Below are positions 26,495-35,977 of a DNA stretch of 64,000 bases, piece by piece. The stretch is from contig NZ_CP137892.1 of the NCBI RefSeq assembly GCF_033547155.1, positions 3,162,001 through 3,226,000 of the forward strand, in the 5' to 3' direction. Numbering within the stretch: the first letter of the stretch is position 1; each line of letters opens with the position of its first letter. Origin of the DNA: Pseudomonas benzenivorans. GTDB taxonomy: Bacteria > Pseudomonadota > Gammaproteobacteria > Pseudomonadales > Pseudomonadaceae. A model generated the notes under the pieces. The model made no database searches and was not told the origin of the DNA. It saw nothing but the letters and a program-made list of their open reading frames with translations. The translations under genes were made by a program, and so were the position numbers.

Positions 26495-29068
26495 ATGAGC
26501 CAAAGCGATCTCAGCGCCCACACCCCCATGATGCAGCAATACTGGAAGCTGAAGAACCAGCACCCGGACCAGCTGATGTTCTACCGCATGGGCGACTTCT
26601 ACGAGATCTTCTACGAGGACGCCAAGAAGGCCGCCAAGCTGCTCGACATCACCCTGACCGCCCGCGGCCAGTCCGCCGGCCAGGCCATTCCGATGTGCGG
26701 CATCCCCTTCCACTCGGTCGAAGGCTACCTGGCCAAATTGGTCAAACTCGGCGAGTCGGTGGTGATCTGCGAACAGGTCGGCGACCCGGCCACCAGCAAG
26801 GGCCCGGTCGAGCGCCAGGTGGTGCGCATCATCACCCCCGGCACGGTGAGCGACGAGGCCCTGCTCGACGAGCGCCGCGACAACCTGCTGGCCGCCGTGC
26901 TGGGCGACGAGCGCCTGTTCGGCCTGGCGGTGCTGGACATCACCAGCGGCCGCTTCAGCGTGTTGGAGATCAAGGGCTGGGAAAACCTGCTGGCCGAGCT
27001 GGAACGGCTCAACCCGGTGGAGCTGCTGATTCCCGACGACTGGCCCCAGGGCCTGCCGGCCGAGAAGCGCCGCGGCGCCCGGCGCCGCGCGCCCTGGGAC
27101 TTCGAGCGCGACTCGGCGCACAAGAGCCTGTGTCAGCAGTTCGGCACCCAGGACCTCAAGGGCTTCGGCTGCGAGAGCCTGACCCTGGCCATCGGCGCCG
27201 CCGGCTGCCTGCTCGGCTACGCCAAGGAAACCCAGCGCACCGCCCTGCCGCACCTGCGCAGCCTGCGTCACGAACGCCTCGACGACACGGTGATACTCGA
27301 CGGCGCCAGCCGGCGCAATCTGGAACTGGACATCAACCTCGCCGGCGGCCGCGACAACACCCTGCAGTCGGTGGTCGACCGCTGCCAGACCGCCATGGGC
27401 AGCCGCCTGCTCAGCCGTTGGCTGAATCGCCCGCTGCGCGACCGCACGGTGCTGGAGGCACGCCAGGCGTCCATCGCCTGTTTCCTGGAAAACTATCGCT
27501 TCGAGACCCTGCAGCCGCAGCTCAAGGAGATCGGCGACCTGGAGCGCATCCTCGCCCGTATCGGCCTGCGCAACGCCCGCCCACGCGACCTGGCCCGCCT
27601 GCGCGATGCCCTGGCGGCGCTGCCGCAGCTGCAACAGGCGATGAGTCAGCTGGAGGCCCCGCACCTGTGCGGGCTGGCTGCCACCGTCGCCACCTACCCG
27701 GAGCTGGCGGACCTGCTGGCGCGGGCGATCATCGACAACCCGCCGGCGGTGATCCGTGATGGCGGCGTACTGAAGACCGGCTACGACGCCGAGCTGGACG
27801 AGCTGCAGGCCCTCAGCGAGAACGCCGGCCAGTACCTGATGGACCTGGAAACCCGGGAGAAGGCCCGCACCGGCCTGGCCAATCTCAAGGTCGGCTACAA
27901 CCGCGTGCACGGCTATTACATCGAACTGCCGAGCAAGCAGGCCGAATCGGCTCCCGCCGACTACATCCGCCGCCAGACCCTCAAGGGCGCCGAGCGCTTC
28001 ATCACCCCCGAACTCAAGGAGTTCGAGGACAAGGCACTGTCGGCCAAGAGCCGTGCTCTGGCCCGCGAGAAGATGCTCTACGAGGCCCTGCTGGAGCAGC
28101 TGATCGAACACCTGGCGCCGCTGCAGGACAGCGCCGCCGCCCTGGCCGAGCTGGACGTGCTGAGCAACCTGGCCGAGCGCGCGCTGAATCTGGACCTCAA
28201 CCGCCCGCGCTTCGTCGACGAACCCTGCCTGCGCATCGAGCAGGGCCGCCATCCGGTGGTCGAGCAGGTGCTGACCACACCCTTCGTGGCCAACGACCTG
28301 AGCCTGGACGACGCGACGCGCATGCTGATCATCACCGGGCCGAACATGGGCGGTAAGTCCACCTACATGCGCCAGACCGCACTGATCGTGCTGCTGGCCC
28401 ATATCGGCAGCTTCGTCCCGGCGGCACGCTGCGAGCTGTCGCCGGTCGACCGTATCTTCACCCGCATCGGCTCCAGCGACGACCTGGCCGGCGGCCGCTC
28501 GACCTTCATGGTAGAGATGAGCGAGACCGCCAACATCCTGCACAACGCCAGCGAGCACAGCCTGGTGCTGATGGACGAGGTGGGCCGCGGCACCAGCACC
28601 TTCGACGGCCTGTCGCTGGCCTGGGCCGCCGCCGAACAGCTGGCCAAACTGCGCGCCTACACCCTGTTCGCCACCCATTACTTCGAGCTGACCGTGCTGC
28701 CGGAGAGCCAGCCGATCGTGGCCAACGTGCACCTCAATGCCACCGAGCACAACGAGCGCATAGTGTTCCTGCATCATGTGCTGCCCGGCCCGGCCAGCCA
28801 GAGCTACGGCTTGGCCGTGGCGCAGCTGGCCGGCGTGCCCGGCGAGGTGATCGGCCGCGCCCGCGAGCACCTGGCGCGCCTGGAAACCACCAGCCTGCCC
28901 CACGAATTGCCGGCACAAGCGCCGGGACAAGCCGCCGCGCCTCTGCAAAGCGATATGTTCGCCAGCCTGCCCCACCCCCTGCTGGAGGAATTGTCGAGGA
29001 TCAATCCGGATGATCTAACGCCGCGCCAGGCGCTTGAACTGTTATATACATGGAAGACACGCGTCTAA
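26495..29068 (+). CDS. mutS: DNA mismatch repair protein MutS
   Basis: An 857-residue mismatch-recognition ATPase. Mismatch-reading Phe-x-Glu is Phe35-Tyr36-Glu37 in [12 protein letters not shown]; connector, lever and clamp domains follow; the ATPase has Walker [10 protein letters not shown] and signature [14 protein letters not shown], then [18 protein letters not shown]. The C-terminus keeps the beta-clamp/tetramer region ([23 protein letters not shown]). The ATG at 26495 gives [17 protein letters not shown]; long open frame upstream is antisense to pncC. A candidate -10 TACACT lies at 26453. Confidence 0.97.
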   Translation: MSQSDLSAHTPMMQQYWKLKNQHPDQLMFYRMGDFYEIFYEDAKKAAKLLDITLTARGQSAGQAIPMCGIPFHSVEGYLAKLVKLGESVVICEQVGDPATSKGPVERQVVRIITPGTVSDEALLDERRDNLLAAVLGDERLFGLAVLDITSGRFSVLEIKGWENLLAELERLNPVELLIPDDWPQGLPAEKRRGARRRAPWDFERDSAHKSLCQQFGTQDLKGFGCESLTLAIGAAGCLLGYAKETQRTALPHLRSLRHERLDDTVILDGASRRNLELDINLAGGRDNTLQSVVDRCQTAMGSRLLSRWLNRPLRDRTVLEARQASIACFLENYRFETLQPQLKEIGDLERILARIGLRNARPRDLARLRDALAALPQLQQAMSQLEAPHLCGLAATVATYPELADLLARAIIDNPPAVIRDGGVLKTGYDAELDELQALSENAGQYLMDLETREKARTGLANLKVGYNRVHGYYIELPSKQAESAPADYIRRQTLKGAERFITPELKEFEDKALSAKSRALAREKMLYEALLEQLIEHLAPLQDSAAALAELDVLSNLAERALNLDLNRPRFVDEPCLRIEQGRHPVVEQVLTTPFVANDLSLDDATRMLIITGPNMGGKSTYMRQTALIVLLAHIGSFVPAARCELSPVDRIFTRIGSSDDLAGGRSTFMVEMSETANILHNASEHSLVLMDEVGRGTSTFDGLSLAWAAAEQLAKLRAYTLFATHYFELTVLPESQPIVANVHLNATEHNERIVFLHHVLPGPASQSYGLAVAQLAGVPGEVIGRAREHLARLETTSLPHELPAQAPGQAAAPLQSDMFASLPHPLLEELSRINPDDLTPRQALELLYTWKTRV

Positions 29069-29088
29069 CGCAGGCCCGTACAAACTGT

Positions 29089-29094
29089 TAGAAT
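29089..29094 (+). promoter_or_regulatory. candidate -10 element of fdxA
   Basis: TAGAAT followed by a GC-rich start region, 113 bases before the fdxA ATG in the mutS-fdxA gap. No strong -35 is obvious. Confidence 0.4.
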
Positions 29095-29206
29095 CGCGCG
29101 CATTTTTATGACTGCCCGGTTTAAAGCCTGAGCCGCGGCCAATAACGAACGCCTGCAAGCCCGGCACAGACCGGGCCAGGCTGCCGCCCGAGGAGAGAAT
29201 CGAACC

Positions 29207-29530
29207 ATGACCTTCGTCGTTACCGACAACTGCATCAAGTGCAAATACACCGACTGCGTGGAAGTCTGCCCCGTCGACTGCTTTTACGAAGGCCCGAACT
29301 TCCTGGTGATCCACCCGGACGAGTGCATCGACTGTGCCCTCTGCGAGCCGGAGTGCCCGGCCCAGGCGATCTTCTCCGAGGACGAGGTGCCGGAGGACAT
29401 GCAAGAGTTCATCGAGCTGAACGCCGACCTGGCCGAGGTCTGGCCGAACATTACCGAGAAGAAGGACGCCCTGGCCGATGCCGAGGAGTGGGACGGCGTG
29501 AAGGACAAGCTGCAGCACCTGGAGCGCTGA
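29207..29530 (+). CDS. fdxA: 7Fe-8S ferredoxin FdxA
   Basis: A 107-residue low-potential electron carrier of the Azotobacter FdI type. Cysteines fit the known pattern: [3Fe-4S] by Cys9, Cys17, Cys50 and [4Fe-4S] by Cys21, Cys40, Cys43, Cys46; Cys25 is the free one. An acidic C-terminal extension (about residues 57-107) is usual. A possible redox partner of Fpr encoded at 16.5-17.2 kb. A hairpin terminator follows 20 bases after the stop. Confidence 0.96.
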   Translation: MTFVVTDNCIKCKYTDCVEVCPVDCFYEGPNFLVIHPDECIDCALCEPECPAQAIFSEDEVPEDMQEFIELNADLAEVWPNITEKKDALADAEEWDGVKDKLQHLER

Positions 29531-29550
29531 AACCTTTCCAGCGCCCATAA

Positions 29551-29577
29551 AAAGACCCGCCATGTGCGGGTCTTTTG
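29551..29577 (+). terminator. terminator of fdxA
   Basis: AAAGACCCGC-CATGT-GCGGGTCTTT stem with a T-rich 3' side, just after fdxA. Confidence 0.88.
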
Positions 29578-29590
29578 CTTTCCTACGGAC

Positions 29591-29616
29591 AAAAAAAGGG
29601 GCGGGATAACCCGCCC
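29591..29616 (-). terminator. terminator of rsmZ
   Basis: On the minus strand GGGCGGG-TTAT-CCCGCCC followed by seven T. Outer arms GGACAAAA and TTTTGTCC (29587-29594 and 29621-29628) extend the hairpin. Confidence 0.88.
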
Positions 29617-29726
29617 ACTCTTTTGTCCCTATTCCCTTTATTTCCCAGCTCATCGTCCTGATGAAATCGCATCCGGCGATTGTCCTGGCCACCTTCCTTG
29701 GCGACCCGTGCCTGTCCCTCGACACA
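29591..29726 (-). ncRNA. rsmZ: RsmZ regulatory small RNA
   Basis: About 136 nucleotides. On the minus strand the transcript would contain eight GGA motifs, several in hairpin loops; one is TCATC-AGGAC-GATGA (29650-29664), exactly the type bound by RsmA/CsrA. The stretch TTCATCAGGACGATGA closely matches P. fluorescens RsmZ as I recall it, and the locus between fdxA and rpoS is the known rsmZ position. RsmZ sequesters RsmA and so relieves repression of secondary metabolism, exoproducts and biofilm genes. It ends in the GC hairpin and T7 run. The 5' end is estimated from the -10 box. Confidence 0.9.
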
Positions 29727-29732
29727 GGTGTG

Positions 29733-29760
29733 ATATTAGCGCCTTGCGGGACGGCTACAA
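29733..29760 (-). promoter_or_regulatory. rsmZ promoter
   Basis: On the minus strand a -35-like TTGTAG, a 16-base spacer and -10 TAATAT, which places the RNA start near 29726. Confidence 0.6.
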
Positions 29761-29887
29761 GCCAGTGGAAACGTGCCAGGCCCCACGACGCATGGCTTCA
29801 CATAAATACAAAACACTTACAAATCAATAACTTAAACAACAAAGCCAGGCTTCAAGAGCTACTAGCACGCGACACTTTCCCGCAATC

Positions 29888-29917
29888 GCTTACACAAGCT
29901 GTAAGCAATGGCTTACA
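29888..29917. promoter_or_regulatory. GacA-type upstream activating sequence of rsmZ
   Basis: TGTAAGC-AATG-GCTTACA (29900-29917) is a perfect palindrome matching the GacA-binding UAS, about 183 bases upstream of the rsmZ start, the usual distance. It overlaps a second palindrome, GCTTACA-CAAGC-TGTAAGC (29888-29906). The AT-rich DNA between UAS and promoter (29781-29880) suits binding by MvaT-like proteins. Confidence 0.88.
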
Positions 29918-29926
29918 TGAGCGCAC

Positions 29927-29952
29927 ACAAAAAACCCGGCCTAGGCCGGGTT
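29927..29952 (-). terminator. terminator of rpoS
   Basis: On the minus strand AACCCGGCC-TA-GGCCGGGTT followed by TTTTG, 18 bases after the rpoS stop. Confidence 0.88.
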
Positions 29953-29969
29953 CCTTGATAAGCGCCTGC

Positions 29970-30977
29970 TTATTGGAACAATGCATCACTCGACAAGCCA
30001 TTGCTCTCCAGGATTTCCCGCAGGCGCTTGAGTGCCTCGACCTGGATCTGCCGTACCCGCTCGCGGGTCAGGCCGATCTCCTGGCCAACCTCCTCTAGGG
30101 TGCAGCTCTCATGGCCACGCAGGCCGAACCGACGCACCACCACCTCGCGCTGCTTGTCGGTCAGCTCCGACAGCCACTGATCGATGCTTTGCGACAGATC
30201 ATCGTCCTGCAGCAGCTCACAGGGGTCGGTCGGGCGGTCGTCGGTCAGGGTATCGAGCAGGGTCTTGTCCGAGTCCGGGCCGAGGGATACATCCACCGAG
30301 GAGACCCGCTCGTTCAGGCCCAGCATGCGCTTGACCTCGCCCACCGGCTTCTCCAGCAGGTTGGCGATCTCCTCTGCCGATGGCTCGTGATCGAGCTTCT
30401 GGGTCAGCTCGCGAGCGGCCCGCAGGTAGACGTTGAGCTCCTTGACCACATGAATCGGCAGGCGAATGGTGCGGGTCTGGTTCATGATCGCCCGCTCGAT
30501 GGTCTGGCGAATCCACCAGGTGGCATAGGTCGAGAAACGGAAGCCACGCTCGGGATCGAACTTTTCCACGGCCCGAATCAAGCCGAGGTTACCCTCCTCG
30601 ATCAGATCCAAGAGCGACAGGCCGCGATTGACGTAGCGCCGGGCGATCTTCACCACCAGCCGCAGGTTGCTCTCGATCATGCGCTTGCGCCCGGCGGGGT
30701 CGCCCTTCTGCGCCAAGCGCGCGAAGAACACCTCCTCCTCGGGAGTCAGCAGGGGGGAGAAGCCGATTTCGTTGAGGTACAGCTGAGTGGCGTCGAGCGC
30801 CCGGGTGTAGTCGATGTACTTGTGCTGCTTGCTGCTGGTAGAACTTTTGGCCTTAGCGCGAGAGGCCGGCGCTGGCGTCTCCCTGCTCGGCCCGCCGTCC
30901 AGAACAATGCCGGGCTCCATCAGGAGAACTTCATCGTCGACGTCAAACTCCGGCGTTTCTTTTTTTTTGAGAGCCAT
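29970..30977 (-). CDS. rpoS: RNA polymerase sigma factor RpoS (sigma-38)
   Basis: A 335-residue stationary-phase and general-stress sigma factor. Region 1.2 to 2: [21 protein letters not shown], then [29 protein letters not shown] and [17 protein letters not shown]; region 4.2 helix-turn-helix [20 protein letters not shown]. Start [18 protein letters not shown] at 30977 matches Pseudomonas RpoS; extra open frame upstream is discarded. Downstream of nlpD, which in Pseudomonas contains the main rpoS promoter. Confidence 0.97.
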   Translation of the reverse strand: MALKKKETPEFDVDDEVLLMEPGIVLDGGPSRETPAPASRAKAKSSTSSKQHKYIDYTRALDATQLYLNEIGFSPLLTPEEEVFFARLAQKGDPAGRKRMIESNLRLVVKIARRYVNRGLSLLDLIEEGNLGLIRAVEKFDPERGFRFSTYATWWIRQTIERAIMNQTRTIRLPIHVVKELNVYLRAARELTQKLDHEPSAEEIANLLEKPVGEVKRMLGLNERVSSVDVSLGPDSDKTLLDTLTDDRPTDPCELLQDDDLSQSIDQWLSELTDKQREVVVRRFGLRGHESCTLEEVGQEIGLTRERVRQIQVEALKRLREILESNGLSSDALFQ

Positions 30978-31082
30978 TGTGGTTGCTCCTTGCTGAGTTC
31001 GACAGCAAGCCCGAGCGTCGCCTGAATCCTTGGCTACACTTGAGCCCGTTGAGCCCACGAAAAGGAACGGGCTGGCGACCGA

Positions 31083-31937
31083 TCAGCGGCGTGGCAGGTA
31101 TTGCAATGGATCTACAGGCTTACCTTGGCGGCGAATTTCAAAATGAAGCTTCACCCGATCGGTCCCCGTGGATCCCATCTCGGCAATCGTCTGTCCCGCC
31201 TTGACCCGTTGCCCCTCCCGTACCAACAGCCTGCGGTTGTGTCCGTAGGCACTGACGTAGGTATCGCTGTGCTTGATGATCAGCAACTCGCCGTAGCCCC
31301 GCAAACCACTCCCGGCGTACACCACTGAGCCATCAGACGCAGCTAAAACAGGCTGGCCCAATTCCCCGGCGATATCAATGCCTTTATTCAAACTACCGTT
31401 TGAGGAGAAACGTCCGATTACCGCACCATTCGACGGCCAGGCCCAGCCCGTGGCCGAACGCTGTACCGGCTGCACCGGCGTGCTGGCCGAGACGTCCCGA
31501 GGTGGCGTCGAAGGCGCGCTACGCACCTGCGGGGCCGGAGCTGGAACAGCGACCGTCGGCGGCTTGAGCGCCGGCGCCGGGATAGGTGCCGGCGCCGTCC
31601 TCGCCACTGTCGGGGGCGGCGTGGCGCGCTGGCCGTCGAAGCGAATCACCTGCCCTACCCGGATCAGGTAAGGCGCCGTGATGCCGTTGCGGGCGGCCAG
31701 GGCCTTCCAGTCCCAACCGAAGCGAAACGCGATCGAGTAGAGGGTATCGCCACGACGCACGACATACTGGCCGCTGGTCACGGTCGGCCGCTGCTGGGCC
31801 GCGGCCGCACCACGCTGATTACGGTCGACCACCTGCACCCCGCCCGGAGGCGGGCTGACGCAACCACTCAACAGCGCCCCCAGAACCAGGCCACCCAAGA
31901 GGCAGCGCACACTGCTGCGGACAATTCGCGATGGCAT
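31083..31937 (-). CDS. nlpD: murein hydrolase activator lipoprotein NlpD
   Basis: A 284-residue outer-membrane lipoprotein. Lipobox ALLSGC with Cys26; LysM peptidoglycan-binding domain about 56-105 (QYVVRRGDTLYSIAFRFGWDW); Pro-rich linker; C-terminal LytM/M23 domain about 180-280. The LytM zinc residues are degenerate (NKGIDIAG where HxxxD is expected, KLHFEI where HLH is expected), as known for NlpD, which activates the amidase AmiC rather than cutting murein itself. An ATG ten codons upstream (31967) is an alternative start. Confidence 0.93.
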   Translation of the reverse strand: MPSRIVRSSVRCLLGGLVLGALLSGCVSPPPGGVQVVDRNQRGAAAAQQRPTVTSGQYVVRRGDTLYSIAFRFGWDWKALAARNGITAPYLIRVGQVIRFDGQRATPPPTVARTAPAPIPAPALKPPTVAVPAPAPQVRSAPSTPPRDVSASTPVQPVQRSATGWAWPSNGAVIGRFSSNGSLNKGIDIAGELGQPVLAASDGSVVYAGSGLRGYGELLIIKHSDTYVSAYGHNRRLLVREGQRVKAGQTIAEMGSTGTDRVKLHFEIRRQGKPVDPLQYLPRR

Positions 31938-32008
31938 GGCCGTGGAACTCACCCGGGTCTTCCTCATCTGGCTACTGGCTGGGGCTGTTGGCGCGTATTG
32001 TGCCGTAA

Positions 32009-32947
32009 TTAATTGGCGCAGCCAGGGTTTTGCTGAGGCCGACCGGCCAACCACTCCAGACCGAGCACCAGCAACACGCCGGCCAGCGCCAGGAGGATGG
32101 CCAGCAGCAGCTGTGGGTCCTGACCGCTGACTTCGGCGAAGCGTGCGGGCGACAGGTTGGCCTGCAGCAGCGGCACCTGCTCGCCGTGACGGTTGGTCTG
32201 CCAGCTGAGCGTTTCCTTCCAAGGCCAGATCTTGTTCAGCGAGCCCAGCATCAAACCGGTCAGAAACGCCAGCGCGAGATCGCGCCAGCGCACCAGCAGC
32301 CAGCGCAGCAGGCTGGCGAAACTGACCAGGCCGACCAGGCAGCCGCTGGCGAAGAGTGCCAGCACGCCGATGTCCAGACTCTTGACCGCGCCGAGCACGA
32401 AGGGATAGAGCCCCAGCAGCACCAGGATGAAGCTGCCGGACACCCCCGGCAGGATCATCGCGCAGATGGCGATGGCGCCGGCCAGGACCACACTCAGGGG
32501 GTCGGTGTCCCACTGCATCGGCGCGGCCACGGTGATCCAGTAAGCGAAGGCCGCGCCGAGGACGAAGCTGAGTCCGCGGCTCCAGTTCCAGCGCTGAATT
32601 TCCCGCGCCACTATATGGGAGGAGACGAGGATCAAGCCGAAAAAGAACGACCAGACCGGAATCGGCTGCTCCACCAACAGGTAGCTGATCACCCGCGCCA
32701 GGCTGACGACGCTGGTCAGGATGCCGGCCAACAGCACCAGCAGGAAGGTCCCGTTGGCGGCCTGCCAGGCGGCAGCGATGCGCCCGCGCAGCAGCAGCCC
32801 GACGGCAGCTGGCACGCTGGCGATCGAGCGCAGCAACTCGTCATAGATGCCGCTGATGAAGGCCACGGTGCCGCCGGACACGCCGGGTACCACATCGGCA
32901 GCGCCCATGGCGATGCCCTTGGCATAGAGCAGGAAATACTTGTTCAT
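32009..32947 (-). CDS. DUF368 protein, putative undecaprenyl-phosphate translocase (PopT-like)
   Basis: A 312-residue protein with about eight to ten transmembrane helices and two related GVSGG/GVSGS motifs: VVPGVSGGTVAFISGIYDELL near the N-terminus and MILPGVSGSFILVLLGLYPFVL in the middle. These define DUF368, recently shown in other bacteria (PopT) to return undecaprenyl phosphate to the cytoplasmic face for cell-wall and O-antigen synthesis. It lies between nlpD and pcm on the same strand. The family is firm; the transport role is by homology. Confidence 0.85.
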   Translation of the reverse strand: MNKYFLLYAKGIAMGAADVVPGVSGGTVAFISGIYDELLRSIASVPAAVGLLLRGRIAAAWQAANGTFLLVLLAGILTSVVSLARVISYLLVEQPIPVWSFFFGLILVSSHIVAREIQRWNWSRGLSFVLGAAFAYWITVAAPMQWDTDPLSVVLAGAIAICAMILPGVSGSFILVLLGLYPFVLGAVKSLDIGVLALFASGCLVGLVSFASLLRWLLVRWRDLALAFLTGLMLGSLNKIWPWKETLSWQTNRHGEQVPLLQANLSPARFAEVSGQDPQLLLAILLALAGVLLVLGLEWLAGRPQQNPGCAN

Positions 32948-32971
32948 GGGTCCATCCGGTTACGCGAAAGG

Positions 32972-33649
32972 TCAGGCCAGCGGCCCGTTGAGCAGGGGCA
33001 CGAAGCGCACGGCATCCAGCACATGCCGGGAGAAGCCATGCTCCTCGCGAACGATCAGCAGCAGTTGCTGCACATCGCCGGCACCGACCGGAATCACCAG
33101 ACGCCCGCCCGGGGCCAGTTGATCGAGCAGCGCCTGCGGCACCTCGGAAGCCGCCGCGGTGACGATGATGCCGTTGTAGGGGGCCAGCGCCGACCAGCCC
33201 TCCCAGCCATCGCCCCAGCGGAACACCACGTTGCGCAGGTTCAGCTCGCTCAGGCGCTCCTTGGCGCGCTCCTGCAGCCCCTGGATACGTTCGACGGTGA
33301 ACACCCGCTCGACCAGTTGGGCGAGGATGGCGGTCTGGTAGCCGGAGCCGGTGCCGATCTCCAGCACCTTGTCCAGGGGGCCGGCGGCCAGCAGCAGCTC
33401 GCTCATCCGCGCCACCATATAAGGCTGGGAGATGGTCTGATTGCTGCCGATCGGCAGGGCAGTGTCTTCATAGGCCCGGTGCGCCAGGGCCTCGTCGACG
33501 AACAGGTGACGCGGCGTGCGGCGGATGGCCTCGAGCACGTGGGCATTGGACAGCCCCTCTTCATAGAGGCGCTGGATCAGCCGCTCGCGGGTGCGCTGCG
33601 AGGTCATGCCGATGCCGTGGCGGTGCAGTTCGTCCTGTTCGCGATTCAT
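32972..33649 (-). CDS. pcm: protein-L-isoaspartate O-methyltransferase Pcm
   Basis: A 225-residue SAM enzyme that methylates isoaspartyl residues to start their repair. SAM motif [18 protein letters not shown], substrate segment [16 protein letters not shown], and conserved [25 protein letters not shown]. The chosen start at 33649 overlaps the surE stop (TGATG); an in-frame ATG at 33607 ([10 protein letters not shown]) gives 211 residues, the length used for P. aeruginosa. Part of surE-pcm-nlpD-rpoS stationary-phase cluster. Confidence 0.93.
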   Translation of the reverse strand: MNREQDELHRHGIGMTSQRTRERLIQRLYEEGLSNAHVLEAIRRTPRHLFVDEALAHRAYEDTALPIGSNQTISQPYMVARMSELLLAAGPLDKVLEIGTGSGYQTAILAQLVERVFTVERIQGLQERAKERLSELNLRNVVFRWGDGWEGWSALAPYNGIIVTAAASEVPQALLDQLAPGGRLVIPVGAGDVQQLLLIVREEHGFSRHVLDAVRFVPLLNGPLA

Positions 33650-34398
33650 CAGAGTAAGCTCTCCAGCCAGGGTTGCAGGCCGTTCAAGCCTTCCTTGAAG
33701 GTGCGATCGAGCTGCAGCGGGGTCACCGACACATAGCCCTGCGACACCGCGTGAAAGTCCGTACCCGGCCCGCCGTCCTCGGCCGCGCCGGCCGCGGAAA
33801 TCCAGTAGCCCTCCTTGCCGCGCGGGTTGGTCACCTTGACCGGGGCGGCCGCGCGGGCGCGGTGGCCCAGGCGCGTCAACTGGATGCCGCGAATCTGCTC
33901 CAGGGGCAGGTTGGGCACGTTGACATTGAGCACGGTGCGCGGCGGCAGATCGAGGCGCTCGTGGGCGGCCACCAGCTTGCGCGCGAAATAGGCGGCGGTC
34001 GGCAGGTTGTCCGGCGCCCGCGACAGCAGCGAGAAGGCGAACGCCGGCCGCAGCAGGAAACGGCCCTCCAGCGCCGCGGCCACGGTGCCCGAATAGAGCA
34101 CGTCGTCGCCCAGGTTGGCGCCGAGGTTGATGCCCGACACCACCAGATCCGCCAGCTCGGGCAACAGCCCGTTCAACCCCAGGTGCACGCAATCGGTGGG
34201 CGTGCCATTGACGCTGATGAAGCCGTTGGCCAGGGTGTGCGGGTGCAGCGGGCGGTCCAGGGTCAGGGAACTGCTGGCGCCACTGCGGTCCTGATCGGGG
34301 GCGATCACCGTGCAGTCGGCGTAGTCGTGCAGCGCGGCGTGCAGCGCGGCAAGGCCGGGCGCCGCCACGCCGTCGTCGTTAGAAATCAGAATACGCAT
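33649..34398 (-). CDS. surE: 5'/3'-nucleotidase SurE
   Basis: A 249-residue metal-dependent nucleoside-monophosphate phosphatase, also active on polyphosphate. Metal ligands Asp8, Asp9, Ser39 and Asn91 are all present ([28 protein letters not shown]). Overlaps truD by 13 bases upstream and pcm by one base downstream, so the stationary-phase genes are tightly coupled. Confidence 0.95.
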   Translation of the reverse strand: MRILISNDDGVAAPGLAALHAALHDYADCTVIAPDQDRSGASSSLTLDRPLHPHTLANGFISVNGTPTDCVHLGLNGLLPELADLVVSGINLGANLGDDVLYSGTVAAALEGRFLLRPAFAFSLLSRAPDNLPTAAYFARKLVAAHERLDLPPRTVLNVNVPNLPLEQIRGIQLTRLGHRARAAAPVKVTNPRGKEGYWISAAGAAEDGGPGTDFHAVSQGYVSVTPLQLDRTFKEGLNGLQPWLESLL

Positions 34399-35444
34399 GG
34401 GTTATCCGTCTGCCCTGCCGGCAGCAGATCGACGAGCTCGCGCACCAGTGCGGTGGCGAAGCATCCAGCCGGCAGGACGAATTCCAGTTGCAGAATGTCA
34501 GGCTCCGGATAATGCCACGTCAAACCGCCGATGGGGAGGCGCAGGATGCGCCGTTCGTGCTGCAGGCCCGCTTCTGCCAACCATTCGAGCAGATCGCCCT
34601 CGTCGCCGACCAGCTCCTGCTCCAGCTGCTGGACGGCGCCAACCGCCGGCGAGGCGCCGACGCCCCACAACGGCCCGGTCGGGTGCAGATCGAGCCGGGC
34701 CAGGCGCGGGTCGGCGCACTCCGCCGCGCCGGCCACGAAGAAGCTGCGGCTGTCGGTGAAGGCCAGCAGATCGCCGGGCTGCGCCCTGTTCCAGCTGCCG
34801 GCGGTCACCCGCGCGGCGAGGGTGCGATTGAACAGGTAGCTGCGCACCGCCGAAAGCAGCCGCGAGCGCACATTGCGCTTCTCGGGCAGGCTCCTGGCCG
34901 CGGCGAGATGCCGGGCATGGGCCAGGTTGCCGCCCTCGTGGCCGAAGCGCTGCAGGCCGTAGTAGTTGGGAATGCCCTGGGCGGCGATCTGCTGCAGGCG
35001 CCGCTCCAGCGCCTCGGTGTCGGCGCTGAGCTGGGTCAGGCGCAGGATGAAGCCGTTGGCCGCATGCGCGCCGCGTTGCAGCTTGCGGCTATGCCGCACC
35101 TGCTTGAGGACACTCAGGCTGGCGTCTTGTGCCGCGCTCAGATCAGGGTCGAGCTTGCCCGGCAGGTGCAGGCTGAACCATTGCCGGGTCAGGGCCTGGC
35201 GATCCTTGAGGCCGGCATAGCTGATCAGCCGCAGCGGCACCCCGGCGGCGCGAGCGATGCGCTTGGCGGCCTCCTCGGTATTCAGGCCGCGCTTCTCCAC
35301 CCACAGCCAGAGGTGCTCGCCCTCCCCCGCCAAGGGGATATCCAGCACCTCGTCGACCTGGAAGTCCTCGGCGCTGGCCTTGAGCACGGCGCTGCCGCAG
35401 GCCGGACCATGGGCACGGGGGCCGAGCAGTTCGAACTCGGTCAT
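34386..35444 (-). CDS. truD: tRNA pseudouridine(13) synthase TruD
   Basis: A 352-residue pseudouridine synthase for U13 of tRNA-Glu. Catalytic Asp81 in [16 protein letters not shown]; other family blocks [25 protein letters not shown] and the inserted TRUD domain ([10 protein letters not shown] onward). Unlike the RsuA-like protein at 10.4 kb, its catalytic residue is intact. ATG overlaps the ispF stop (ATGA). Confidence 0.95.
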   Translation of the reverse strand: MTEFELLGPRAHGPACGSAVLKASAEDFQVDEVLDIPLAGEGEHLWLWVEKRGLNTEEAAKRIARAAGVPLRLISYAGLKDRQALTRQWFSLHLPGKLDPDLSAAQDASLSVLKQVRHSRKLQRGAHAANGFILRLTQLSADTEALERRLQQIAAQGIPNYYGLQRFGHEGGNLAHARHLAAARSLPEKRNVRSRLLSAVRSYLFNRTLAARVTAGSWNRAQPGDLLAFTDSRSFFVAGAAECADPRLARLDLHPTGPLWGVGASPAVGAVQQLEQELVGDEGDLLEWLAEAGLQHERRILRLPIGGLTWHYPEPDILQLEFVLPAGCFATALVRELVDLLPAGQTDNPCVF

Positions 35445-35914
35445 GGCGCGACCAACAGCGCCACGGCATGTACCGCGATGCCTTCCTCGCGCCCGGTAAA
35501 GCCAAGCCTCTCGGTGGTGGTGGCCTTGACGTTGACCTGCTCCGGCGCTACCTGCAGGTCCTCGGCGATCAGCGCGCGCATGGCCGGGATATGCGGGGCC
35601 ATCTTCGGCGCCTGGGCGACTATGGTGGCGTCGACGTTGCCGACTGCCCAGCCCTTGGCGCGGATCAGGCCGAGCACGTGGCGCAGCAGCACGCGGCTGT
35701 CGGCGCCCTTGAAGCGCGGGTCGGTGTCGGGGAAGTGCTGGCCGATATCGCCCAGCGCCGCCGCGCCGAGCAGCGCATCGCACAGCGCGTGCAGCAGCAC
35801 GTCGCCGTCGGAGTGGGCGAGCAGCCCGAAGCTGTGGGGAATCCGCACGCCGCCGAGGGTGACGAACTCGCCCTCGGTGAAACGGTGTACGTCGTAACCG
35901 TGACCAATACGCAT
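35441..35914 (-). CDS. ispF: 2-C-methyl-D-erythritol 2,4-cyclodiphosphate synthase IspF
   Basis: A 157-residue trimeric MEP-pathway enzyme. Metal ligands Asp8, His10 and His42 ([26 protein letters not shown]), plus [19 protein letters not shown] at the C-terminus. The start [10 protein letters not shown] at 35914 is preferred to MFFMRIG three codons upstream. Follows the fghA terminator, so it begins or re-starts a transcription unit with truD-surE-pcm. Confidence 0.96.
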   Translation of the reverse strand: MRIGHGYDVHRFTEGEFVTLGGVRIPHSFGLLAHSDGDVLLHALCDALLGAAALGDIGQHFPDTDPRFKGADSRVLLRHVLGLIRAKGWAVGNVDATIVAQAPKMAPHIPAMRALIAEDLQVAPEQVNVKATTTERLGFTGREEGIAVHAVALLVAP

Positions 35915-35944
35915 AAAGAACAACGCCCTGAAAAGTCAGGGCGT
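35915..35944 (-). terminator. terminator of adhC-fghA
   Basis: On the minus strand ACGCCCTGA-CTTT-TCAGGGCGT followed by TGTTCTTT. It ends directly at the ispF start, so it could also modulate ispF expression. Confidence 0.75.
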
Positions 35945-35977
35945 GATTCTACAGGACTCGCGGCGGTCAGGCTGGCC

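Noticed and set aside
26474..28975. An 833-codon minus-strand open frame opposite mutS
   Set aside because: Antisense artefact of mutS codon usage; repetitive Gln/Val/Gly composition without motifs.
29781..29880. AT-rich DNA upstream of rsmZ considered as a horizontally acquired island
   Set aside because: It is short, flanked by core genes, and AT-rich DNA upstream of rsmZ is normal in Pseudomonas.
31083..31280. Degenerate LytM zinc residues in NlpD considered as a damaged gene
   Set aside because: Loss of the zinc ligands is a known property of NlpD/EnvC activators, not decay.
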